Origin: a virus
Length of the DNA: 45,242 nucleotides
Direction: 5' to 3' (one strand)
Virus record (IMG/VR): IMGVR_UViG_3300036853_000099
Location: 1 to 45,242 of that record
Shown piece after piece: positions 35,516-43,070 of the stretch. Each line of letters begins with the position of its first letter. Positions within the stretch are counted from its first letter, which is position 1. The translations under genes were made by a program, and so were the position numbers. A model generated the notes under the pieces. The model saw only the letters and a program-made list of their open reading frames with translations. It was not told the origin of the DNA and searched no databases.

Positions 35516-36661
35516 TCACGGCCGAGAGACAACACCCGTGTCTGGGCGGACGACCAGCCCGGACGAGGGGCGAACCGTCGTGCCCGTGTCGGGCCGGTGG
35601 ATGACTCGCGTTGAGCCCAGCTCGGGCGAGCCGAGTGCAACGGGAACTGCGATGCCGTCCGGAGTGACCGACTGCGCCAGGCCCACTGCAGCGGTGCCGA
35701 GGTTGACCGGAACCGCGATGCCGTCCGGGATGACACTCAGGACTTGGGCGACCGAAGGCGAGCCGAGGTTCAGTCCGACCGTCACTCCAGCGGGCGCCAC
35801 GGACATCGACTGATCCACCGACGGACTGCCAAGCGCGGCTGGTACAGCGATACCCGTCGGCGTCACCGCGAACGTCTGGCTGACCGCGGTCGACCCGAGC
35901 GATACCGGCACGGCAACACCGGTCGGGGTCACAGACAGGGACTGCGAGACTGCGGGTGACCCGAGTGCGGCTGTCACACCTATGCCGGTCGGGGCGATCG
36001 TGCGCACGGCCGGGCCGTGCCAGGTCGCACCTTCGGTGGCGATGTCGTCGAAGAACTCGGACGAGGTGTTCGCCATAGCTGCGCCGATACCGAACCGGAG
36101 TTCGGACGCCGTGGCGGTCAGTGCCAGGCTGGAAAGGGTCAGGCTGTCGCTGATCGTGGTGCTGTCGGGTGTCAGGTACAGCCGGAGCGTCACCGCGCCG
36201 ACGGTGGCCGAGAACGTAACCGACAGCTCGACCCGAAACCAGCTGTTTGCGCTGATCGCCGAGGTGGTGGTACCGACGACCGTGTTGGCTGCGTTCCGGA
36301 TCTCGATCAGCCCCGCGGTGGTGACGTTGACCCGCACCGACTGCGACCCCGACGACAGGTAGCGCATGAACAGCTGCTGTGCGCTGGGCAGCGTCGCGAA
36401 CCGGCAGTAGGCGCGGCTGAAGTCGCTTGCCACGCTGGCCAGCGTCCAGCCCGCGTACGCCAGCGCGCTCGTGCCGGTGGTGACGGTGTTCATCGACACC
36501 GAACCGTGCGCTGCCTGTGCCGTGCTGAACGCAACGGTGGCGCCGGTACCGACGGACACGCTGTCCAGGAAGTCGCCGCTTGATCCTCCGGTGTTGCCGC
36601 CGGAGCCCTGGGTCAGGGTCGTGCCGTTGCTGCCGCCCTCGAAGCTGTTCGAGCGGGCCAT
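35516..36661 (-). CDS. ConA-like virion protein with 22-residue repeats
   Basis: 381 residues. Residues about 25-215 look like a LamG/concanavalin-type beta sandwich (DFSRAYCRFATLPSAQQLFM, NSWFRVELSVTF, AVTLRLYLTPDS). Residues 224-355 are six repeats of exactly 22 residues with consensus P-[TD]-G-[IV]-x-V-x-x-x-LGS-x-x-V. The last 25 residues contain an octapeptide repeat around RPDTG. Position among head-connector genes is unusual for a fibre; a capsid decoration or head-fibre role that binds sugars is plausible. ATG 36661. Confidence 0.7.
   Translation of the reverse strand: MARSNSFEGGSNGTTLTQGSGGNTGGSSGDFLDSVSVGTGATVAFSTAQAAHGSVSMNTVTTGTSALAYAGWTLASVASDFSRAYCRFATLPSAQQLFMRYLSSGSQSVRVNVTTAGLIEIRNAANTVVGTTTSAISANSWFRVELSVTFSATVGAVTLRLYLTPDSTTISDSLTLSSLALTATASELRFGIGAAMANTSSEFFDDIATEGATWHGPAVRTIAPTGIGVTAALGSPAVSQSLSVTPTGVAVPVSLGSTAVSQTFAVTPTGIAVPAALGSPSVDQSMSVAPAGVTVGLNLGSPSVAQVLSVIPDGIAVPVNLGTAAVGLAQSVTPDGIAVPVALGSPELGSTRVIHRPDTGTTVRPSSGLVVRPDTGVVSRP
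35597..35992 (-). repeat. Six tandem 66-bp coding repeats
   Basis: The repeats encode residues 224-355 of the 35516-36661 protein; repeat starts are at residues 224, 246, 268, 290, 312 and 334, with no indels. Copies differ by point changes, so this is an old, selected array rather than a fresh duplication. Confidence 0.75.
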
Positions 36662-36665
36662 GGGC

Positions 36666-37094
36666 TCAGCCGAACTTGATGATCTTGTTTGTGCCGTTAT
36701 CCCACGCGATCGACACCGTGGTCGTACCCGGCTGAATCGGCAGGTTCGTCCCCGAATCCAGGTATGCGATCAGCCGCTGCGCACTCGCAGCCACATCAGC
36801 ACCGCCGGTCACCGCACTGGACTGGAAGATGAGCACCCCGTGGTCAGTCGCGTTGGCGGTTGCCGACACAGACGTGTCGGCTGCGTCGAACACGCCCGAG
36901 GTGACCGTCACGCTGCCCAGCGCCGCGCTCGTGCCGTTGAGCGTCCCGCCCGCACCGGTCACGTCCGACACAAACGTGTGCGACGACGAGTAGGTGTAGC
37001 CCCTGACCAGCGCCGCCTTGATGACGGCGGTGTCCAGGTCGATCAGGCCGGTCATCAGGCCGGTGATCCCGTTCGGGAATGCGTTGTTCGCCAT
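36666..37094 (-). CDS. Probable virion protein
   Basis: 142 residues. ITGLMTGLIDLDTAVIKAAL opens, then a strand-rich centre and IQPGTTTVSIAWDNGTNKII near the end. Proteins with this opening (LxTGxIDLxxxxIKxALV) are common in phage head or tail modules without a set function. ATG 37094. Confidence 0.65.
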   Translation of the reverse strand: MANNAFPNGITGLMTGLIDLDTAVIKAALVRGYTYSSSHTFVSDVTGAGGTLNGTSAALGSVTVTSGVFDAADTSVSATANATDHGVLIFQSSAVTGGADVAASAQRLIAYLDSGTNLPIQPGTTTVSIAWDNGTNKIIKFG

Positions 37095-37097
37095 AGC

Positions 37098-37697
37098 TCA
37101 CCTGCCTGCGAGGAGTTTGACGGAGCGGGGTGGACGGCCGTACTGCTTGCGCAGCGCTGCGGCCAGGAACGGCGACGCCTCAAGCTGGGCCGACAGCTTG
37201 TCGTAGGCCACCGAGTAGTCGTCGATCGCCTCACGGATCGCGCCCGTCGGGTTTCCGTACACCCCGGAAATCAGCCCCAGGACCGCGCCACGACCGAGCT
37301 GCAGCTTCTGGTGCCCGGACGGATAGCCGTGGGTGTAGACGACCGTGACGGTGCCCGGCTGGTCGTAGTAGTAGACGAGCGTCGACCGCCACCCGTCGGC
37401 CCGCCACAGCCGCGACTTGCTCAGCTGGGGCGTGTAGTCGGTGACCGCGGTCGCGCCGATCGTCACCGTCGTGACGGCGGTGACAGGACGTTCGGGCAGG
37501 TCGAGCCACGGCCCGCTGTCGCACTCATCGAGGTCGAGCACGAGTTCGTCGTCCTCCACCTCAACGATGCGCTGATTGACGCACGCCTGCACGACCGCGG
37601 TCCCGCACTCGACGAGCATCGTCGCCTTGTACGCATCCAGGTCGTCGCGTTCCAGGAGGGAGGCGAGGTCTTCCGGGCTGCACAGTTGGTCCGCCAT
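37098..37697 (-). CDS. Head-tail adaptor (connector) protein
   Basis: 199 residues. The helical N-terminus (LASLLERDDLDAYKATMLVE, CGTAVVQACVNQRI) and the middle WLDLPERPVTAVTTVTIGAT are characteristic of the head-tail adaptors (HK97 gp6-like) of actinophages. It binds the portal ring. ATG 37697. Confidence 0.8.
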   Translation of the reverse strand: MADQLCSPEDLASLLERDDLDAYKATMLVECGTAVVQACVNQRIVEVEDDELVLDLDECDSGPWLDLPERPVTAVTTVTIGATAVTDYTPQLSKSRLWRADGWRSTLVYYYDQPGTVTVVYTHGYPSGHQKLQLGRGAVLGLISGVYGNPTGAIREAIDDYSVAYDKLSAQLEASPFLAAALRKQYGRPPRSVKLLAGR

Positions 37698-37718
37698 CAG
37701 ACCTCACCTCCCCGCTGG

Positions 37719-38006
37719 TCAGCGCTCGCCGACGTTGGCGATGCGCCGCTCGACGTCCTTGAGGTGCTCGCGCACCACGGCCGCCTGAGCGGCGTCGGTC
37801 TCCGGGGTGGGCAGGCCTGCCAGCACTCCGGCGACGGTGTAGTTCTCGTTCGGGGTCGGGTCGACCTCGATGCCGATCAGGCCGCGTTCGTTGATCCGGT
37901 CGACGGTCTCCTGCGTGGTGGCGACGCTCGGGGCGTCGACCTCAACGGCCTTCGCCTTCGCTGCCTTGCCTGCGGCGGTGTTCTCCGGGTGTTCCTTGCG
38001 CGGCAT
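37719..38006 (-). CDS. Small structural-module protein
   Basis: 95 residues: a basic Ala/Lys-rich start (AAGKAAKAKAVEVDAPS), then TVDRINERGLIGIEVDPTPN and a helical end. Often found between capsid and adaptor genes in such phages. ATG 38006 has AAGGAGG seven nt upstream. Confidence 0.6.
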   Translation of the reverse strand: MPRKEHPENTAAGKAAKAKAVEVDAPSVATTQETVDRINERGLIGIEVDPTPNENYTVAGVLAGLPTPETDAAQAAVVREHLKDVERRIANVGER

Positions 38007-38016
38007 GCCGGCCTCC

Positions 38017-38424
38017 TTACACGTAGCTGTCGGCGATGGTGACCGACACCAGGCCGCCGGGGTCGGCGATGCCGGTGCCGACGTGGGTCGACTGCCACTG
38101 CAGGACGTCACCGGCGGCCACGACCAGGTCCGCGGCGGTGGACGACAGGGTGATCGTCTTCTCGTCGCTGGCGGTGGTGTTGACGCCGGAGTTGAACTGC
38201 AGGGTGGCGATCGCCGTGGTGCCGGCGCCGGACTGGCCCTTGTTGACCAGGGTCACCGACCGGGTGTTGGTGTTGGCGCCGGTGATCGCGGTGACGGTCG
38301 AGTACGTGACCGAGGTGACGACCCCGGCACGCTTGGCGATGAGGATGTTCGTGTTCAGGTCGCTGCCGGCGGTGGCCTGAGGCCCGACGATGGCCGTCTG
38401 CGCAACGCTGAAGGGGGAGGTCAT
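38017..38424 (-). CDS. Probable head decoration protein
   Basis: 135 residues, beta-rich: DLNTNILIAKRAGVVTSVTY, TRSVTLVNKGQSGAGTTAIA and LVVAAGDVLQWQSTHVG. Immediately downstream of the major capsid gene and of the size of trimeric decoration proteins. ATG 38424 with CGGAGACACC upstream. Structural role is inferred. Confidence 0.65.
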   Translation of the reverse strand: MTSPFSVAQTAIVGPQATAGSDLNTNILIAKRAGVVTSVTYSTVTAITGANTNTRSVTLVNKGQSGAGTTAIATLQFNSGVNTTASDEKTITLSSTAADLVVAAGDVLQWQSTHVGTGIADPGGLVSVTIADSYV

Positions 38425-38435
38425 GGTGTCTCCGA

Positions 38436-39380
38436 TCAGGCGAGGTTGAGGCGGGCGACCGGGTACCGGCTGGCCTCGGTGGGCTGGTCGTTGTTGATCA
38501 GGTTTGCGACCTGCCAGCCCACGCGGAAGGTGAGGCGGATCGCGGTCATGTCCTGCTGGGCCAGGTTGTAGATGATCTGGCCGGTGTTGTCCTGGATGAC
38601 GGCCTCGGTGAGGACCTTCATCGTGATGTCCTGCCGGACCCCGGCGACGAAGTTGGTCCAGTCGCCGACGAACAGGCGGGCCGCGCCCGAGCCGGTCGGC
38701 CACAGGCCGCGCATCGGGTAGACGATCGGGTTGCCGTCGATCTCGGACAGCTGGCCGTTGAGGCGGCCGGAGTCGAGCGCCTGGCCGGTGGAGTCGCGGG
38801 CCGCACGGAGCTGCGCACGGGCGGTACGGACCGCCACAACGCCGGTCGGGTCGTAACCGTCGGCCTCGATCAGTGCCACGGTCTCGTCGTAGTCACCGAA
38901 GAACCCGCCGGCGGTTGCCGCATTGCCCTCGGTGTTGGCGTTGCCCGCAGCGGTCGCGGCGGCCGCGATGTTCGTCGGCCAGGACGCAGGGGCGTTGGTG
39001 CCGAAGAACACGGCGGCGTCGAAGGTGCGGTAGAACGCCTCGACGAGGTACGGCATCATCTCGTCCCAGATGTTGACGTCCACGTCGGCCACGACGTTGT
39101 CCGGCACGGGGACGATCGCCGCGATCTCCTCCATGTTGATGTACTTGTTGGTCCAGTTGACCTCGGTGGTCTGCTTGAGGCCGGTGTCACCGGTCACGAA
39201 GTACGCGGTCGGCAGCGCCGACAGGACCGGGAACCGGACCTGGTTGCGGCCGACCGGCACCCGCCGGAACAGGCGCAGCACAGCGGAGTCGGCGGTCGCG
39301 ATCCGGAGCATCTCCTTGGAGACCTCTTCGGGGATCAGCGCCGACGAATCGGTGCGGGACACCAGGTTGTTGTAGGCCAC
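38436..39380 (-). CDS. Major capsid protein (HK97 fold)
   Basis: 314 residues. The signature regions of actinophage HK97-like capsids are there: IPEEVSKEMLRIATADSAVL, RRVPVGRNQVRFPVLSALPT, then KYINMEEIAAIVPVPDNVVA, and the C-terminal QDMTAIRLTFRVGWQVANLI. Length is that of a mature capsid with a short N-arm and a separate scaffold gene. GTG 39380 with GAGGAGGTTCCC upstream. Confidence 0.92.
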   Translation of the reverse strand: MAYNNLVSRTDSSALIPEEVSKEMLRIATADSAVLRLFRRVPVGRNQVRFPVLSALPTAYFVTGDTGLKQTTEVNWTNKYINMEEIAAIVPVPDNVVADVDVNIWDEMMPYLVEAFYRTFDAAVFFGTNAPASWPTNIAAAATAAGNANTEGNAATAGGFFGDYDETVALIEADGYDPTGVVAVRTARAQLRAARDSTGQALDSGRLNGQLSEIDGNPIVYPMRGLWPTGSGAARLFVGDWTNFVAGVRQDITMKVLTEAVIQDNTGQIIYNLAQQDMTAIRLTFRVGWQVANLINNDQPTEASRYPVARLNLA

Positions 39381-39445
39381 GGGAACCTCCTCGGTTCAGG
39401 GTTGTCGAGCAGCGGACCCCGCGGCCTGCCGGGTGCTGCGCCGGT

Positions 39446-39943
39446 TCAGCTCAGTCCGGCGGAGCGCCGGATGAGCGAGTTCATGTCGGTGGGCTTGCCT
39501 GCGGTGGTGCGGGCGCCGCCGTCGAAGTTGGTGGTGGCCGGTTCGCCGCCGAGCTTCTTCACCGCGGCTTCGATGGCCTTGGTGTTCGGTTCGCCGTCGT
39601 CTCCGACGAACTTGCTGAGGTCGGCGTATTCGAGGAAGCCGTCGAGGGTGGCCTTGTCGACCGTGCCTGCGGCTGCAGCACGCAGTTCGGCCTTGGCCAG
39701 TCGGCTGCCGGTGGCGGTCAGCGCTGCGGTTCGGCCGCGCGCCTCGGCTTCGGCGACGGCCTTCTCGGTCTCGGTCATCTGCGACTGCCGGAACTGGGCC
39801 AGTTCCTTGGCTGCTGTCGCGTTGGCCTTGGCCTGCCCCTCGTGCTTGCGCGCAAGGGCCTTCCACTTATCGGCTTCGGCCTGCCAGTCCGTGACTTCCG
39901 TGCCGGGAGTCTCGGTGGTGCCGTCGTCGTTCTCTTCAGACAT
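39446..39943 (-). CDS. Scaffolding protein
   Basis: 165 residues, acidic N-terminus, central coiled coil (EADKWKALARKHEGQAKANA, QSQMTETEKAVAEAEARGR) and a small C-terminal domain. It directly precedes the capsid gene, the usual place, and has the composition of siphovirus scaffolds. ATG 39943. Confidence 0.85.
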   Translation of the reverse strand: MSEENDDGTTETPGTEVTDWQAEADKWKALARKHEGQAKANATAAKELAQFRQSQMTETEKAVAEAEARGRTAALTATGSRLAKAELRAAAAGTVDKATLDGFLEYADLSKFVGDDGEPNTKAIEAAVKKLGGEPATTNFDGGARTTAGKPTDMNSLIRRSAGLS

Positions 39944-39962
39944 TGCTGGCTCCCGTGTCGGG

Positions 39963-40112
39963 TTATGCCTGCTCCCGTGTCGGGGCAGGTGGTGCGGTTG
40001 GTTCGACCGGAACGTGCTCCGGGGTCTGGGTGTCGGGCTGGCGGATCAGCTCGACCGGGTAGTCCATGACCAGGCGCTGCGCGGCAAGGCGCGCTTCTTC
40101 GTCGGCGGTCAC
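39963..40112 (-). CDS. Microprotein between MuF-like and scaffold genes
   Basis: 49 residues: a helix (TADEEARLAAQRLVMDYPVE) and a Pro-rich tail. GTG 40112 overlaps the MuF-ART stop (GTGA) and has GGAG six nt upstream. Because the neighbour is a toxin-like fusion, an immunity role is conceivable but there is no direct evidence. Confidence 0.55.
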   Translation of the reverse strand: MTADEEARLAAQRLVMDYPVELIRQPDTQTPEHVPVEPTAPPAPTREQA

Positions 40113-41659
40113 GGGATCTCCACAACGAGGTATCGCATGCCGTTCACGATGCCGCGGTCCTCGACGATGCGGGGACGCAGACCGCGCTGCAGCAGCAGTT
40201 CGGCCTGGTCGTGCAGCGCCGACAGTTCGATGGCGCCAGTGCCGCGGGCGACCCGGATTTCCATCACGCCGGCGGCCGCTCCGCCTGGGGCGGCGAAGTC
40301 GCGGGCAAGCTGGGTGCGGGTGCTGGTCGACATGTATGCGGCCTCGGCCCACTGGGCTCCGGCAAGGTTGCCGTCTGCGGCCGGGCCGAACACCCTGCGC
40401 ACGTCGGCGACACCGCGGTACACGATGACGTCGGAGCGCAGCGGGGAGGCTGCCATGACCGCGTCCATGCGTTCGATGCGGCGGGTGACCTGCGGCAGCG
40501 GCTCGAACAGCGGGTTGCGCAGCTGCGAGTTGACGCCGGTGAAGCCGATACCGCGGTACTCGCGCAGCGCTTGCTGCCCGGCCCGCCACTGCTGGTCGGT
40601 GAGCCCGACCGGACGGCGGTTGCGGCCTCGGGTGACGGCGGCGCGTGCCTCGGCGAGCGCGTCGGCTTCACGTTTCGCGATCGGCTTGGCGCCGGACAGG
40701 ATCGGCTTCTGGATGAGGTAGCCGTTGCGGTACAGCAGTTCCAGTGCCCGGTCGCGGTCGCCTGCGGCTTCCTTGTAGATCGACTCGGGCATGAGCCGTG
40801 CCTTGGCCGGGCCGCGCCTGACGGCGCCAAGCCGCTGACCGGCAAGGCCGCGGTGTGTGCCGCCGATCGTTGTGACCTTCAGTCCGCCTGCGGTCGACAG
40901 GCCGGCGCCCTTGGCGCGGACGTTGACGACCTGCGAGATGTCGGCGCCGTCGCGGATCGCCTGGGCGCCCGCCTTGGTGAACACCTTGTCCTGCTCCTTG
41001 CGGGACAAGGACGCGAACAGTTTGTCGGGGTCGGTGCGGATGTCGTCGCTGTGATCTTCACGGGACGGGATGTGGATGCAGTCGCAGCGGGGATGCCGGT
41101 CGAAGCCTGCATTCCAGCGGTAGAACTTGCCCGCCAGCACGATGCACCGCGAGCAGGTTCGTCCGACAACCATCCGGACGTAGCCCTCCACGGCAGGCCG
41201 GGCCACGAGCGAGGTGCCGACAGCGGTACGTCCCGCATCGGCGATCTGCGTGCGGACGATCATGTCGAGGCTGGTCAGGCCGACCGTCATCGCCCGGCCC
41301 GTGTCCGCGCCCGACTTGATCGCCGTCTTCGTCGCGATCACCGGCTCGTACAGCAGCCCAGCGAGGTCCCGGCCGTCGGAGGCGACACCAGCGAACCCTC
41401 TCGGATCGACGGTGGCGTCCGCGGTGGCGTCGATGCCCTGTGCGGTCAGCGTCCCAGACACGTACCGGTCCGCTGAGCTTGCCGACAGCAGCTGGATGCC
41501 ACTGACGGTGTACAGCAGCCGCGACAGGATGGCTGCGAACGAGGCGTCGAGGTTCACCGGATCCATGCCGCGCCACAGCCGGGCCGCAGCACCTGCCGCA
41601 CGCTGCCCGAGTGCGGCCTGCTGGCGGTAGTACGCCTGGGCGAGCCGCATCGGGTCCAC
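40109..41659 (-). CDS. MuF-like minor head protein fused to an ADP-ribosyltransferase
   Basis: 516 residues. The N-terminal ~200 residues are the phage minor-head (MuF-type) region with its zinc site (Cys169, Cys172, His189, Cys192, Cys194). The C-terminal 130 residues form an ADP-ribosyltransferase: Arg415 in VIVYRGV, the STS motif in AYMSTST (441-447) and Q485-A-E487 (QAELLLQRG), the R-STS-QxE triad of C3-type or PF03496 enzymes. MuF-toxin fusions have been described in temperate phages; the toxin may be injected with DNA or released in lysis. The target protein is unknown. GTG 41659. Confidence 0.85.
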   Translation of the reverse strand: MDPMRLAQAYYRQQAALGQRAAGAAARLWRGMDPVNLDASFAAILSRLLYTVSGIQLLSASSADRYVSGTLTAQGIDATADATVDPRGFAGVASDGRDLAGLLYEPVIATKTAIKSGADTGRAMTVGLTSLDMIVRTQIADAGRTAVGTSLVARPAVEGYVRMVVGRTCSRCIVLAGKFYRWNAGFDRHPRCDCIHIPSREDHSDDIRTDPDKLFASLSRKEQDKVFTKAGAQAIRDGADISQVVNVRAKGAGLSTAGGLKVTTIGGTHRGLAGQRLGAVRRGPAKARLMPESIYKEAAGDRDRALELLYRNGYLIQKPILSGAKPIAKREADALAEARAAVTRGRNRRPVGLTDQQWRAGQQALREYRGIGFTGVNSQLRNPLFEPLPQVTRRIERMDAVMAASPLRSDVIVYRGVADVRRVFGPAADGNLAGAQWAEAAYMSTSTRTQLARDFAAPGGAAAGVMEIRVARGTGAIELSALHDQAELLLQRGLRPRIVEDRGIVNGMRYLVVEIP

Positions 41660-41660
41660 G

Positions 41661-43058
41661 TCAGGCGCCTACCGGAGCGTCGTTCTGCTGACCGAGCGCC
41701 TTCGTGAACGCGCCGATAGGGTCCTGTGCGGCCTTGTCGGCGTTGAGTTTCTTCCACCGCGCGATCTCCGGCGGCGTGGCACCCCACCGCTCCCAGAGGA
41801 CTTCCTCGGGCACGTTCAGGGTCGCCATCTTCGTCAGCGAATCGACCAGCTCGCCCTCGGTGCGGAACTCCGGGTTGCGCCAGATCGTCTCCATGGCCAC
41901 ATCCGAACCGCCCAGGCTGGCCGCCTTGCGGCCGAGACGCATCCCGCTTTCGAAGCCCTCGCCGGAGGTCCGGTTGCGCTGGCGGACCTTCGACACCAGA
42001 CCTGACTCGGACGCCTTGAGCGTCTCGCCGTTGACGTTGCTCATCTCGCCGAGCAGGTACTGCGCAGGGGTCCGGGTCCGTGATGCGATGTCCTTGACAT
42101 CCTCACGCTTGGCCGCGCTGTAGGGGTCAAGCGGTGCCGCATCCCACTGGCCGAACTTCGTCTCGGCGACGTCAGAGGTGACCATCCGGTCACGCCCGAT
42201 ATCGATCTTATTCTTGTTGCCGGCCGAGTCCTCATCCGGAACGGCCACGCCCCACTTCTGCGGGAACGCCCCGTAGTCCTGGGTCATCAACCGGTCGGCG
42301 AGCGTCTTGGCGATCCGGTCCTGAACCGGCCACACGTCGTGGATCTCCGACACCCCGCCAGTCAGCAGCCGCGGGTTGTTAGCGATCTCGACCAGCGGGA
42401 CCTCACCCAGCGGGTTCGGCGCCGGCCACTTCTCGCCCTTGACCGTCCGCTGCTCCCAGCGCGGCGACATGCCAGGTGTCGGCTTCGGCGCCCGGAACTT
42501 GTACACCTCGGTAGGCAGGTACAGCGTCGCCATCAGGATACCGGTCCAGTCGTCGAGCCACATCTTCAGCCCCGCGGCACGCTCCTGCCGAGCTGTGCCC
42601 GGCGCGTACTCAACGATCGCCTGCGTCGGGTGCTCGGCGAACATCAGCGGCCGGGCGGGGTTGTTCGGATTCGGCGCGACCAGCATGTACGCCTGCCCGC
42701 CGATCGCCGCCTCCAGCAGGATCTGCGTCGAAGCGGCGTCGAAGTTGTTCGCCTGCCAGATGTCCCACGTCGGCTTGTCGGCCTTGACCTCCTCGCCGAC
42801 CCGGAACCCCTCCACCGCCTGCCGCTCGACCATGGAGTCGATGACCAGACCCATGAAGTTCGACTTCGTCAGCTCCAGCAAGCGCTTGAACTCGTCGCGG
42901 GCCTGCTCGGGCAGCCAAGGTGCCTTGGGCGGCTCGCCACGGTAATAGGCGTCCATGCAGTCGAAGTTCTCGGCCTGCTTCAGCAGCGCGGTGTACAGCC
43001 GCTTGACCCACCACCACGGCGACTCGGGCACCTTCTCCAGGTCAAGGGGGGACGTCAT
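41661..43058 (-). CDS. Portal protein
   Basis: 465 residues of the SPP1-gp6-like portal group. WWWVKRLYTALLKQAENFDC and MDAYYRGEPPKAPWLPEQAR at the start, the stem region FMGLVIDSMVERQAVEGFRV, and ASRTRTPAQYLLGEMSNVNG are typical for actinophage portals. It forms the dodecameric ring for DNA entry and exit. ATG 43058 with GAGGGGGTGCC upstream, just after the terminase stop. Confidence 0.92.
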   Translation of the reverse strand: MTSPLDLEKVPESPWWWVKRLYTALLKQAENFDCMDAYYRGEPPKAPWLPEQARDEFKRLLELTKSNFMGLVIDSMVERQAVEGFRVGEEVKADKPTWDIWQANNFDAASTQILLEAAIGGQAYMLVAPNPNNPARPLMFAEHPTQAIVEYAPGTARQERAAGLKMWLDDWTGILMATLYLPTEVYKFRAPKPTPGMSPRWEQRTVKGEKWPAPNPLGEVPLVEIANNPRLLTGGVSEIHDVWPVQDRIAKTLADRLMTQDYGAFPQKWGVAVPDEDSAGNKNKIDIGRDRMVTSDVAETKFGQWDAAPLDPYSAAKREDVKDIASRTRTPAQYLLGEMSNVNGETLKASESGLVSKVRQRNRTSGEGFESGMRLGRKAASLGGSDVAMETIWRNPEFRTEGELVDSLTKMATLNVPEEVLWERWGATPPEIARWKKLNADKAAQDPIGAFTKALGQQNDAPVGA

Positions 43059-43070
43059 GGCACCCCCTCG

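Noticed and set aside
35597-35992. CRISPR or tandem DNA repeat array
   Set aside because: The 66-bp periodicity is that of coding repeats in a virion protein; there are no spacers. No CRISPR array was seen elsewhere in the window.
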